From the NCBI GenBank assembly GCA_024655825.1, contig JANLFJ010000002.1, forward strand, positions 105,346 through 169,345: DNA of 64,000 nt. The letters are read 5' to 3'. Every line of letters begins with the position of its first letter. Position 1 is the first letter of the stretch. Positions 1-7,806 of this stretch are shown here, in pieces. This stretch comes from Peptococcaceae bacterium. Its GTDB lineage: Bacteria; Bacillota; Peptococcia; DRI-13; PHAD01. Made by a program: the position numbers and the translations under genes. The notes beneath the pieces were generated by a model. That model did no database searches. It was not told the origin of the DNA and saw only the letters and a list, made by a program, of their open reading frames with translations.

Positions 1-483
1 TTTTCCGGTCTTTACCCGCTCCTGTACACTGTTTTCCAAATTCTTTTGTACTTTATCATCGGCGCCAGCTTCTATCACCTTTCTTTGGCCGGCGCGAATT
101 ATCCCGCCGCCCTGCTCGTCATGCTCACCGCCACTTTTTCTTTTGCCGGGTTCGGCCTTCTCTCCAGCATTTTCGTCCTTGTTTACAAACGCGGCGACCC
201 GCTGATCTGGGTGTTAAACAGCCTCTCCTGGCTGCTTTCGGGAACACTGTATCCCGTTGCCGTGCTGCCCGGCTGGCTGCAGCAGGCCACAAAACTGCTG
301 CCGCTCACCCACGCCCTCCAGGCCCTGCGGCTTACTCTTCTTGAGGGCGCTCCCCTCAGTAAGGCAGCCGTCCCCCTGGCTTTCCTGGCCGCCCTTTTCT
401 TCATTACCAGTTCTCTGTTTATTTTCTTGTTTCCACGCGCCCTAAAAAAAGTAAAAAACGCGGCAGGCCTTTCCCAGTATTAG
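1..483 (+). CDS. ABC-2 type transporter permease, C-terminal part (5' end outside window)
   Basis: The reading frame is open from the first base, so the gene begins upstream of the window; an internal TTG at 46 is not needed as a start. About 160 residues remain. They are mostly hydrophobic, with four or so membrane segments and a loop containing a GTLYPVAVLPGWLQ-like stretch typical of the C-terminal half of ABC-2 (NodJ/YadH/DrrB-type) exporter permeases. The partner ATPase would be expected upstream, out of view. It is convergent with the next gene, with only one base between the two stop codons, so it does not share that gene's operon. The substrate cannot be told from this fragment. Confidence 0.8.
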   Translation, partial: FSGLYPLLYTVFQILLYFIIGASFYHLSLAGANYPAALLVMLTATFSFAGFGLLSSIFVLVYKRGDPLIWVLNSLSWLLSGTLYPVAVLPGWLQQATKLLPLTHALQALRLTLLEGAPLSKAAVPLAFLAALFFITSSLFIFLFPRALKKVKNAAGLSQY

Positions 484-484
484 T

Positions 485-1492
485 TCAATGTTCGCCAACA
501 GATTTTTTCAACAACCTGCAAACCTCAGGCATCATTTGATCATCTAAAGGCCAGGCAGTATTGTCCATTTCAAAAAGCCGCAGGCTATCTTGCACGTCTT
601 CAAGCGCTTTCCTCGCTCGCTTTCCAACCTTAACCATAACGACTTCCCTGCATACTTTAAGCTCGATGCTGGAAGGAAAAATGGCGAGCCCCTTTTCAAT
701 CGCCTCCATGATTTCTTCATTGGCGTACTTTTGACTTTCAATCATCGTCATGACTTTACTGATGTGTGTAAACCGCAGGTATGTCTCCTTCCTAAACGAA
801 TTGTATTGTAAGGCTGCCTCCAGGTGAAACATGGCCTTTTCCCAGTCCCCGGCGAGCCGGTGCATGTCGGCGAGATAAAAGTGTATCTCCCCGTCAGCGG
901 AGTCTTTTTTCAACTCCTTTAAAAGCAAGGAAACGTTTCTTCCATATTTATTTTTATCCTTCATTTTCTCCTGGTCGTAGCCGCTATGAAAAATGCCGAC
1001 CTCGCGCCGGTAATCGGCGCAGCTCAACTCTCTTTCCGCATGGAACAGGTACTCGTGAACCGGGCGGCGGTAACGTATCCGGCTGTCGTTTTTAAAAATC
1101 CTGGCAACGCCTCCCCCGTAAACCGGCCCGTTCTCCTGGATGCCCAGGTTATACAAGGCGCAAAGAAGCACATCTTTCGTTTCGGCTGCCAGCGCTTTTT
1201 TGAGCCATGCCGCATCGGCCCGCAAATACTCGTCGGCGTCAAGAAAGACAACCCAATCGCCCTTTGCTTGCTCCAGGGCATAATTGCGGGCTGAGGAAAA
1301 ATCGTCGGCCCATTTAATACGGTGGATTTCCGCGCCGTGTTCCCTTGCTATCTCCAGCGTCCCGTCTCGCGAACCGGTATCGACCACCACCAGCCGGTCC
1401 GCCACTTCGCTTAGGCTTGACAGGCACTCGCCCAGCGTTTTTTCGTCGTCCCGGGACATTACGCATCCGGTTATTGTCATCTGCAGCCTCAT
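485..1492 (-). CDS. Family 2 glycosyltransferase with C-terminal TPR-like region
   Basis: A 335-aa protein. Residues 1-110 form a GT-A fold: a TITGCVMSRDDEKTL start, VVDTGSRDGT, and a DxD-type FLDADEYL motif for nucleotide-sugar and metal binding. The remainder is helical with TPR-like repeats (GEIHFYLADMHRLAGDWEKA). This GT2-plus-TPR layout is shared with SunS-type glycosyltransferases, which glycosylate peptides, but also with many uncharacterised GT2 enzymes. I chose the ATG at 1492 because GAAGG lies eight bases upstream; an in-frame TTG at 1507 lacks a ribosome site. It lies directly downstream of a tiny peptide gene, separated by a hairpin, so the peptide could be its substrate (inference). 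Confidence 0.8.
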   Translation of the reverse strand: MRLQMTITGCVMSRDDEKTLGECLSSLSEVADRLVVVDTGSRDGTLEIAREHGAEIHRIKWADDFSSARNYALEQAKGDWVVFLDADEYLRADAAWLKKALAAETKDVLLCALYNLGIQENGPVYGGGVARIFKNDSRIRYRRPVHEYLFHAERELSCADYRREVGIFHSGYDQEKMKDKNKYGRNVSLLLKELKKDSADGEIHFYLADMHRLAGDWEKAMFHLEAALQYNSFRKETYLRFTHISKVMTMIESQKYANEEIMEAIEKGLAIFPSSIELKVCREVVMVKVGKRARKALEDVQDSLRLFEMDNTAWPLDDQMMPEVCRLLKKSVGEH

Positions 1493-1508
1493 CTCGCTTG
1501 CCTTCAAT

Positions 1509-1541
1509 TAAAAGCAACCCACCTGTAGATGCAGGTGGGTT
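1509..1541 (-). terminator. Hairpin between peptide gene and glycosyltransferase gene
   Basis: A perfect 10-bp stem (AACCCACCTG / CAGGTGGGTT) with a 6-nt loop, followed on the minus strand by GCTTTTAATT. The T-run is short, so this looks like a leaky terminator or a 3'-stabilising stem that would give much more peptide mRNA than glycosyltransferase mRNA, as is common downstream of bacteriocin precursor genes. Confidence 0.65.
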
Positions 1542-1567
1542 CAAGGTCACAGTTCATATATGCTTGT

Positions 1568-1684
1568 TTACCCTACCGGGGACGGTCTGGGGTGTCCGCT
1601 CCGCAAAGTTACCTCCCTGAGCTGTTCATGTTTAACCAGGCTGGGCTTTATATATCTCTTTTTTTTACTTTCCCTTTTTTGCAT
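1568..1684 (-). CDS. 38-aa RiPP-precursor-like peptide
   Basis: This small gene has full expression signals. GGGAGG lies eight bases before the ATG, a promoter lies about 80 bases upstream, and a hairpin follows the stop. The N-terminal part is basic and contains Y11-x2-P14-x-L16-x9-T26. That is the spacing of the leader motif (YxxPxL...T) bound by the RRE domain in lasso-peptide precursors, where Thr sits at position -2. The putative core, RSGHPRPSPVG, is proline-rich and has no Asp/Glu at the ring-closing position, so it is not a canonical lasso peptide. No RRE, protease or cyclase gene is visible nearby; the only neighbour in the operon is the GT2-TPR gene. The RiPP role is inferred; that it is a gene is well supported. 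Confidence 0.7.
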   Translation of the reverse strand: MQKRESKKKRYIKPSLVKHEQLREVTLRSGHPRPSPVG

Positions 1685-1769
1685 TTCGGTTTCCTCCCGA
1701 TTTTTATTAAGAATAATAGGCATAAGTTTAGAATATGCCGGTCTTTTCTTCGTCTGCCTGTATATTACT

Positions 1770-1798
1770 ATAATACCAGTAAGTTTAGTTTTTTTCAA
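1770..1798 (-). promoter_or_regulatory. Sigma-A-type promoter for the peptide gene
   Basis: On the minus strand, TTGAAA and TATTAT are separated by exactly 17 bases in an AT-rich stretch. The expected start is near 1763, giving a leader of about 80 nt before the peptide ATG. Confidence 0.65.
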
Positions 1799-1875
1799 TC
1801 TTTTTTACTTTTCATTATATTACATATTAATGCTTAAGGTATTCAGGGGCCATAAACGTTTTATACACGGGGCAA

Positions 1876-1974
1876 AAACAGGCTGGCGGTCGGGACTAAC
1901 TATCGGCAAGCTTATGCGCAAGCCAGCTGCAAATGCCGCCTCGCCAGCCCAAAGGAACAACCGCCAGCCTGTTT
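1876..1974. repeat. Long inverted-repeat element with internal hairpins
   Basis: A 15-bp perfect inverted repeat (AAACAGGCTGGCGGT and its complement) encloses 69 bases that hold a smaller GCTT/AAGC hairpin and further copies of GCTGGC. It lies downstream of the ECF S-component gene and upstream of the peptide promoter. It may be a terminator for the ECF gene, a small structured RNA or a palindromic repeat element. It matches no riboswitch consensus that I know. Outside this element and the promoter, 1685-2041 is AT-rich and I see no gene. Confidence 0.6.
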
Positions 1975-2041
1975 CTATTTTTCCCTTTTCCCCGGACCAT
2001 ATGACGCGGCAAGCCGTGCAGATATTGCCTGGTATGGCATA

Positions 2042-2530
2042 CTATCCCTTCTTCAACCAGCTGAGGGCTTTCAATAACACCAGCGCCAGGACGCCGCCGC
2101 CCAGGGCGGTAAAAAGCTGCGGGGTGGTGAGCATATCCACGATTTTAGGCGGCAGGTTGATTTTCAGCAGCAAGGGCAGCAGATAATATACCCCCAGCGT
2201 CATTACGCCATATTTGGCCACTGCGGCGGCAATCATGCCCAGGTAAGGGTTTTTGGGCAGGTAGCCGAAAACCAGGGCCAGCGTGACGTTTCCCAGGATA
2301 ATCACCGGTACGGCAGGAGCCAAAGGCATGATCCCGAAAGCGAAAGCAATAACCGGTGTGCACAACCCGATCAGCGCGGCGCTGACCGGGCCTATCAGAC
2401 TCGCGGCCAGAAAAAGCAGGGCATTGACAACCGGTCCCGTGACAAACTGCGGCATCCTGACGCTTTGCACGGCAATAGCCAGCGCTAGAATTAAAGCGCT
2501 GCGGGTAATCATTTTTGTGGTTATTTTCAT
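2042..2530 (-). CDS. ECF-type transporter S component
   Basis: A 162-aa protein with five or six membrane segments and short loops, ending in KKG. The pattern (MITRSALILALAIAVQSV start, then FVTGPVVNALLFLAASLIGP and an APAVPVIILGN segment) is that of substrate-binding S components of energy-coupling-factor vitamin or metal transporters. No EcfA/EcfT genes are adjacent, so it would share a general ECF module. It follows the TM1266-family gene by 50 bases on the same strand, and the two are probably co-transcribed. The substrate is unknown; the association with a hydrogenase-linked regulator hints at a hydrogenase-related need (inference). Confidence 0.75.
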   Translation of the reverse strand: MKITTKMITRSALILALAIAVQSVRMPQFVTGPVVNALLFLAASLIGPVSAALIGLCTPVIAFAFGIMPLAPAVPVIILGNVTLALVFGYLPKNPYLGMIAAAVAKYGVMTLGVYYLLPLLLKINLPPKIVDMLTTPQLFTALGGGVLALVLLKALSWLKKG

Positions 2531-2580
2531 AATCCAAACGACCTCCCGTTAAAATACAAAACTTTCAATTCAGCCGGGCT

Positions 2581-2835
2581 TCAACCTTCGCTTATCTTGG
2601 TCAAAGCCGATTTGACAATAACCCCTTTTAAACTTCCCAGTTTTCCCGTCAAGGCCCCGATTTCGTCCGTTGTTCCATCAACTATTAACGAAATGACGGA
2701 AATCCCTCTCTTGTTGTACGGTACGCCCATACGCCCGACGATGCACTCGCTGAATTCGCTTAAAACAGCATTCAGCCGCGGCACATTTTCCTTGCTTTTG
2801 ACCACTATCCCCACCACGCCGAGCCTTTTTTCCAT
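2581..2835 (-). CDS. TM1266 family iron-only hydrogenase system putative regulator
   Basis: An 84-aa ACT-like protein. The core VGRMGVPYNKRGISVISLIVDGTTDEIGALTGKLG is the hallmark of the TM1266 family (ACT/NikR-C-like ferredoxin fold), found beside [FeFe]-hydrogenase and HydEFG maturation genes in anaerobes. No DNA-binding domain is visible, so any regulatory role is through small-molecule binding or protein contact. Start is ATG with GGAGG nine bases upstream. It heads a two-gene unit with the ECF S component. The [FeFe] hydrogenase in this window is about 37 kb away. Confidence 0.88.
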   Translation of the reverse strand: MEKRLGVVGIVVKSKENVPRLNAVLSEFSECIVGRMGVPYNKRGISVISLIVDGTTDEIGALTGKLGSLKGVIVKSALTKISEG

Positions 2836-2854
2836 ACTGTCATTCCTCCATCCA

Positions 2855-2908
2855 TTAAAAATGAAGAAAGACTACCTGCCGAAGCGACCGAGCCTCACGG
2901 GTAATCTT
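2855..2908 (-). promoter_or_regulatory. Possible attenuator hairpin in the TM1266 leader
   Basis: The roughly 195-bp gap upstream of the TM1266 gene contains, on the minus strand, a 9-bp stem AAGATTACC/GGTAGTCTT (one G-U pair) with a 23-nt loop, followed by a T-rich stretch (TTTCTTCATTTTT). It resembles an intrinsic terminator inside a leader. I could not match the leader to a known riboswitch. Confidence 0.35.
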
Positions 2909-3031
2909 TATTGAACACGCGCATAATTATGATTCCCCCTTTATCTCAGGTTATCCCTCAACTGCAGGGACCGTTTTAATTTTCCTTTCCTGTCGGCCAG
3001 CATGCCTCCATGTCCGGATAAGTTTATTATA

Positions 3032-3652
3032 CTATAGTTTTATAAGTTTTGTTACCCCCAACAGCAAGATTATGCCGCCTGGAAGCAGGCATAATTCATT
3101 TCGCAGCCCGCCGGCGGCAAAATTTTTGCCGATAAAAAGCCCCAGGGAAACGAGTAAAAACTTGCTGGCGGCCACGACAACCGGCGTCCAGAAAGGATCG
3201 AACCCCGACAGGGCGGCGCCAAAACCCGCTCCTAGGGCATCCATCGCCAGGGCCGCGCCCAAAAGCGCCGCCTCTTTCAGTTCGATCGTCCCCGAACGGT
3301 CCAGGTCGGCCTCGGCAGGTTCTTTCAGTATACTGATGGCCAGTCCGAGGCCCGGCAGCCTGAAGTGGTAAATCCGTGCCGGTACAAGGTATAGGATAAA
3401 ATTCTGCATGATGATCCAACCGCCGAGCACGATTAAAAAAAGGCCGCCCGCAATGCTGGCCAGCCAGGCTGGCAAGAATGAGGCCACCGCGCTCCCGGCC
3501 AGCATGGAAACCGCCACGGCCGCCGCCGAAGACAAGCAAATGACTGCAAAAGAAAGCACGCGAATTTTTATCTTCTGAAGCCCGTAAGAAAGCCCTACCC
3601 CCAAACCGTCCAGGCTCAGAGCCAGTGAAAAAAGAACCGTCGTCCAGAACAA
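3032..3652 (-). CDS. ytaF: Sporulation membrane protein YtaF (MntP-like)
   Basis: A 206-aa, six-TM protein of the MntP/YtaF superfamily. Two internally repeated halves each carry an acidic membrane motif (LSLDGLGVGLSYGL near residue 12 and LAMDALGAGFGAAL near 135). The central loop has the LDRSGTIELKEAALLG stretch that is specific to YtaF rather than the MntP manganese exporter. YtaF proteins occur in endospore formers; the transported ion is not established. Start is TTG with AGGGGG about nine bases upstream. It lies 40 bases downstream of the RND pump gene on the same strand, so read-through is possible. Confidence 0.85.
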   Translation of the reverse strand: MFWTTVLFSLALSLDGLGVGLSYGLQKIKIRVLSFAVICLSSAAAVAVSMLAGSAVASFLPAWLASIAGGLFLIVLGGWIIMQNFILYLVPARIYHFRLPGLGLAISILKEPAEADLDRSGTIELKEAALLGAALAMDALGAGFGAALSGFDPFWTPVVVAASKFLLVSLGLFIGKNFAAGGLRNELCLLPGGIILLLGVTKLIKL

Positions 3653-3692
3653 AAGCTTTTCCCCCTTACTCCGAGTTCTGACTTACTATATG

Positions 3693-6600
3693 TCAAAACT
3701 CGCGGGGAGGTGCATTTATTATTTTTTTGCCTTCCGCCACCGCATAGACGGCAGGTATGACCACCATCGTCAGCAGAGTGGCCACTACCAAACCGCTCAT
3801 CAGGGATACGGCCATAGGCACAAAGAGTGTGCCGCTCATGGCCAGCGGAATTAGTCCCAGGACAGTCGTGGCCGTTGTCATGAGAATAGGCCTGAACCGC
3901 TTTTCCACTGCACTCCGGCAGGCTTCTTCCATCTCCATGCCCCTTGAACGTTCAGAATTGATATAATCCAGCATGATAATGGCATTGTTCACCACCACAC
4001 CGATCAGGCTTACCACTCCCAGGAGGGCCATGAACGAAAGCGGCTGCCTGAAAAGAAAAAGTCCGATTACAGAACCTATTGCGGAAAGCGGGATGGTGGT
4101 CATGATTATCAGCGGCTGCACCAGTGAGTTGAACTGTATCAGCATGATCAGATAAATGATCAGGGCGGCAAAAACAGAGGCCGTTCCCAGGTTGCCGAAA
4201 TGGTACCTTATTTTTTCCCTTTCCCCGTTGAAAACAACCCGGACATCGCTCAAATCCAGTCCCCTCAGCTCTTGCTCCAACCGGTCCTCTGTGGTTACCG
4301 CGCTGTATCCGGGTTTTACATCGCTCAAAACCTTTATCGTTCTTTCCCTGTTGTACCGCTTGATGGTGGGAAGCTCAGATGCCAGCTTGATTTCCGCCAC
4401 CTGCTTTATAAGCGCCTTGTTTCCGGTCGCCGCCGCCTTTACCGCCAGGTTTTCCAGCTCCTCCTTGGTTTTGATGTCTCCTTTCACTATAATATCGTAT
4501 TCTTCGCCGCCCTGCCTGAAAACGGAAGCGGTTTTACCCTCAAGAGCGGCGTTAATCTCCCTTTGAATATCAAACCTGGTAAGCCCGAGAAGAGCGGCTT
4601 TGCCGGTGTCTATCTCCACCTCGTACTCGTAAAACTCGTCACTGCCGTCGTCCCTGACGTTGATCGTTCCTTCCATCCTGCCGAGCATTTCTTTCAGCCT
4701 TTCTGCTGCGGAAGAAACAGACTCGTAACGCTCACCCGTGACCAGGACCTGCACAGGCGCCTCCACTGGCTCCGCCAGTTCAAGCTGCTTTACCGTTGCC
4801 GTCCCCCCCGCGATTCTCTCATCGAGAACCTGCTGGAGATAATCGGCAAACTCCGTATTACTGCCAAACCTCTTTCCTTCGCGCAGGTCAAGCTGGATGA
4901 GCACCTGCCCGAAGTCCGGCGATTGGATCGCCAAAGGGACGGTCATGAAAAATTTGGGCAGGCCGGAGCCGACGGCGCTGGTGTATTTCACCACTTCCTT
5001 TTGTTCTCGCAAGACCTCCTCCACCTCTTTCACCAGCTCTTCGGTCTTTGACAAATCGGCGGCTTTTTCCGCCGAAATATTGATATACACAATGTTTTTA
5101 TCGTCCTTGGGGAAAAAAACCAGCGGCAGGTTCAGGGCCAATAAAAGAGTAAAAACCAGCGCGGCGGCAATAACGGCGAACATCCCCCTTTTTTTCGCCA
5201 GCGCCTTGTCCAGAAGCGCTTTGAAGTAACGCCAGAATAAAAAGATTCTCGCTTCCCTCTTGCCCTTCTTGAAAAAGAGAAAAGCCATGGTGGGTGTAAA
5301 CAAAAGCGCGACCAGGTAAGAGGCGCTCAAGGAAATAATGACCACCTGGGGAATACCCCGAATATAGTCGCCGGCAACCCCCGGCAGGGTTGCCAGGGGA
5401 ATGTAAGCGGCCACCGTGGTCAGCGTGGATGATAAAACGGGGATAGCCACATCCTTGGTTCCCAGTACGCAAGCCTGCATCCTCTCTTCTTCCCGGTCCA
5501 ACCTGACCTGGATGGCGTCGCTGATCACGATGGCGTTGTCTACAAGCATACCAAGCGCAATTATCAAGCCGGCAATGGTGATCTGGTGGATTTTCAGGCC
5601 GAGAAAACCCATCGAGCCGAACGCGATGAGGATGGAAAGGGGGATTGCCGTGGAGATGATGCTGGCATTGCGCATCCCCATCCCGAAAAAAACGACCAGC
5701 GCCACGATCACCATGCCCAAAACAAGGTTTTTCATAAAATCGGTTACTGATTCGTGAATATCGCGGGGCTGGAAAATCACCTCATCCACTTTAAGATCCT
5801 GGGGAAGCCGCTTCCTCACAGAATCAAGCCTTTCTTTTACTTCCTTTCCCACCAGGACGATATTCTTATTATCCTGGAAATAGCCGGTCAACAAAACGGC
5901 GTTTTCCCCGTTTTCCCTGATCTTGCAGTTGCCGTCTTCATCTTCCAGCGAAACCCTGGCAATGTCTCTGACCCTTAAAACAGAACCGTTTTCCGGTGAC
6001 ACATCCAGTATCGTGTTCCTAATATCCTCCAGGCTGGTGAATTTCCCCGGAGCCTGCACGCCAATCTTTGTCCCGCCGTCCTGAATGTTGCCGGGTGGTA
6101 TCTCCGTGTTTTGCGCCGCCAGGATTTGCGAGACATCTTCCAACGAAAGCCTGGTCTGGTTGAGGCAGGCCGTGTCTATTTCCACATGAACCTCTTTTTC
6201 CTGCTTGCCCGATACTTCGAAACGGGAAACCCCTTTTACGACTGCAAGTTCTTTCTTGATTTCTTCGGCAAAATAGGCCAGTTCCTCATAAGAATAATTG
6301 TCGCCGGAAAGGCTGATGATCATTCCCGCCGTTTCAGCCAGCTCCGTGTTAACCTCAACGGCGCTGCAGCCTGCGGGCAGTTTTCCCTCCAGGTCATCCA
6401 TCTTCTGGCGCAATTTGCTCCAGGCCTTTTCGACATCGGCATCGTTTTCCAGCCAGATGATCACCTTGGAAAGACTGTTCCTGGAATATGACTCGCAGTA
6501 GTCAAAACCATTGATCCCGGTAAGTTCGTCCTCGATTTTGCCAGTCACGTTCTTCTCGATCTCTTCCGGCGAGGCGCCGGGATAAGTAACCGTTATCATG

Positions 6601-6740
6601 GCTACAGGAACGTTCATATCCGGGTTTTCCTGTTTGGGGATCAGGTAATAGCTGTATAAACCGAATATTACCGCGAGCAGGACAAAAAAAATGGTTACTT
6701 TCCTGTTTTCGATCGCTTTGGCGATAACTGCTTTCAACAT
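3693..6740 (-). CDS. RND family efflux transporter permease
   Basis: A 1015-aa protein, full length for the AcrB/MexB/HAE1 class. It begins with the typical N-terminal TM1 (AIENRKVTIFFVLLAVIFGLYS), then the porter domain motif TVTYPGASPEEIEKNV, two large extracytoplasmic loops and twelve predicted membrane segments. TM4 carries LIIALGMLVDNAIV, where the usual Asp-Asp proton-relay pair reads Asp-Asn, as in a number of Firmicute and HME-like homologues. It forms an operon with the upstream adaptor and a TetR repressor. No TolC-type outer-membrane gene is present, consistent with a monoderm cell. Substrate unknown. Confidence 0.92.
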   Translation of the reverse strand: MLKAVIAKAIENRKVTIFFVLLAVIFGLYSYYLIPKQENPDMNVPVAMITVTYPGASPEEIEKNVTGKIEDELTGINGFDYCESYSRNSLSKVIIWLENDADVEKAWSKLRQKMDDLEGKLPAGCSAVEVNTELAETAGMIISLSGDNYSYEELAYFAEEIKKELAVVKGVSRFEVSGKQEKEVHVEIDTACLNQTRLSLEDVSQILAAQNTEIPPGNIQDGGTKIGVQAPGKFTSLEDIRNTILDVSPENGSVLRVRDIARVSLEDEDGNCKIRENGENAVLLTGYFQDNKNIVLVGKEVKERLDSVRKRLPQDLKVDEVIFQPRDIHESVTDFMKNLVLGMVIVALVVFFGMGMRNASIISTAIPLSILIAFGSMGFLGLKIHQITIAGLIIALGMLVDNAIVISDAIQVRLDREEERMQACVLGTKDVAIPVLSSTLTTVAAYIPLATLPGVAGDYIRGIPQVVIISLSASYLVALLFTPTMAFLFFKKGKREARIFLFWRYFKALLDKALAKKRGMFAVIAAALVFTLLLALNLPLVFFPKDDKNIVYINISAEKAADLSKTEELVKEVEEVLREQKEVVKYTSAVGSGLPKFFMTVPLAIQSPDFGQVLIQLDLREGKRFGSNTEFADYLQQVLDERIAGGTATVKQLELAEPVEAPVQVLVTGERYESVSSAAERLKEMLGRMEGTINVRDDGSDEFYEYEVEIDTGKAALLGLTRFDIQREINAALEGKTASVFRQGGEEYDIIVKGDIKTKEELENLAVKAAATGNKALIKQVAEIKLASELPTIKRYNRERTIKVLSDVKPGYSAVTTEDRLEQELRGLDLSDVRVVFNGEREKIRYHFGNLGTASVFAALIIYLIMLIQFNSLVQPLIIMTTIPLSAIGSVIGLFLFRQPLSFMALLGVVSLIGVVVNNAIIMLDYINSERSRGMEMEEACRSAVEKRFRPILMTTATTVLGLIPLAMSGTLFVPMAVSLMSGLVVATLLTMVVIPAVYAVAEGKKIINAPPREF

Positions 6741-6758
6741 GCCAGCCAGTTCTCCCTT

Positions 6759-7805
6759 CTAAGGCTGGATCGTCACCTTGTCTTTGTCCTCCAGCCTCTT
6801 CATTCCCTCCACCACCAGTTTCTCACCGTCTTTCAGCCCGAAGACCATAACCTGCGTACCCCTGACTGTCCCAAGGGTCACTTCTCTTTTTACCGCTTTC
6901 CCTTCCTCAACAACAAAGACAAAGTCCCGGCCGCTTTTCAGGATGCAGGTGATGGGAATAAAAACGCCGCGTTCTTCCCCCACTTTCAGGACAGCCCGCG
7001 CCGCGGCACCGGCAGGAAAATCCTTTCTCTCTATTTCTACTTTCACCTCGTAAGCGCGGCTCTGCGAATCGGGCAGCTGGGCGATTTCCGTAACCTTGCC
7101 CGTCGTTTCGCTGCCGTCAACAATCACCCTTGCCGTCATGCCGGGGCTTATCCTGCCCACATCCTGCTGCGGCACGCCTACCCGCGCTATAAGGTTTTCG
7201 CTTCTCACCGCGACGGCAGGGTAACCCGCAGCCGCAATTTCTCCCTCCTTGACAAAGATGCCAGCCACAAACCCGTCCATCTCCGTCCTGATTTCGCTGT
7301 CATTAAGAATATTCCGTTTGTTTTCCAGGTCGATTTCCGCATTTTTGTAAGCCGCTTCCTGCACGGCCAAATCAAGCCTTGCCCGGTCGGCATCCTGCCT
7401 GGAAATGGCACCGGCCTCCAGCAGCGATTTATACTTTTCATAATTATCCCGCGAAAACTCGTAAGCCCTTCTGGCCTGGTCCAGGGTATTCTCAGCCGCC
7501 TTTACGGCCAGTACAAGCTCCGTGCCGTCGAGGGAAACCAAAAGATCGTTTCTTTTCACCGCCTGCCCGTCGGAAACCTGGACCCTGCCGACTCTGCCGG
7601 AAATTTTAAAGCCGTATTTTTTCAATTTGCCCGGTTGGATGGAACCAACATATTCAAGATATACCGGGTACGTCTCTTCCTTTAATTCCACCACTTTTAC
7701 CGGTTTTGTCTTCTCCTTCAGAGCGCTGTCATCAGCCGCACACCCTGAAATGACCGCACTGCCCGTGATTAACACCAGTAAACCGGCAAACAACGCGCGC
7801 CTCAT
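6759..7805 (-). CDS. RND efflux periplasmic adaptor lipoprotein (HlyD/AcrA family)
   Basis: A 348-aa membrane fusion protein. A signal peptide ends in a lipobox (VISGC), so it should be lipid-anchored outside the membrane. A split lipoyl/biotinyl-like domain (GRVGRVQVSDGQAVKRNDLLVSL and DGFVAGIFVKEGEIAAAG) flanks an alpha-helical hairpin (roughly residues 95-165), followed by beta-barrel domains. I chose the ATG at 7805, with GGGAGGAGG nine bases upstream; the longer frame to 7868 would spoil the signal peptide. It is adjacent to the TetR gene and 18 bases upstream of the RND permease it is expected to couple to. Confidence 0.92.
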   Translation of the reverse strand: MRRALFAGLLVLITGSAVISGCAADDSALKEKTKPVKVVELKEETYPVYLEYVGSIQPGKLKKYGFKISGRVGRVQVSDGQAVKRNDLLVSLDGTELVLAVKAAENTLDQARRAYEFSRDNYEKYKSLLEAGAISRQDADRARLDLAVQEAAYKNAEIDLENKRNILNDSEIRTEMDGFVAGIFVKEGEIAAAGYPAVAVRSENLIARVGVPQQDVGRISPGMTARVIVDGSETTGKVTEIAQLPDSQSRAYEVKVEIERKDFPAGAAARAVLKVGEERGVFIPITCILKSGRDFVFVVEEGKAVKREVTLGTVRGTQVMVFGLKDGEKLVVEGMKRLEDKDKVTIQP

Positions 7806-7806
7806 A

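Noticed and set aside
1568..1684. Calling the peptide a lasso peptide
   Set aside because: The leader motif fits, but the core has no Asp/Glu acceptor and no lasso cyclase or RRE gene is near.
1568..1798. Longer 76-codon version of the small peptide gene
   Set aside because: It would begin upstream of the promoter -10 and lacks a ribosome site; the internal ATG at 1684 has a strong one.
1560..2186. A 208-codon plus-strand frame and a 102-codon frame across 1529-1837
   Set aside because: They run antisense through the peptide gene, its promoter and the long inverted repeat, with low-complexity F/L-rich translation and no family resemblance.
4200..5051. 283-codon plus-strand frame
   Set aside because: It lies wholly antisense to the RND pump gene, and its translation shows no family pattern; a mirror frame in GC-rich coding DNA.
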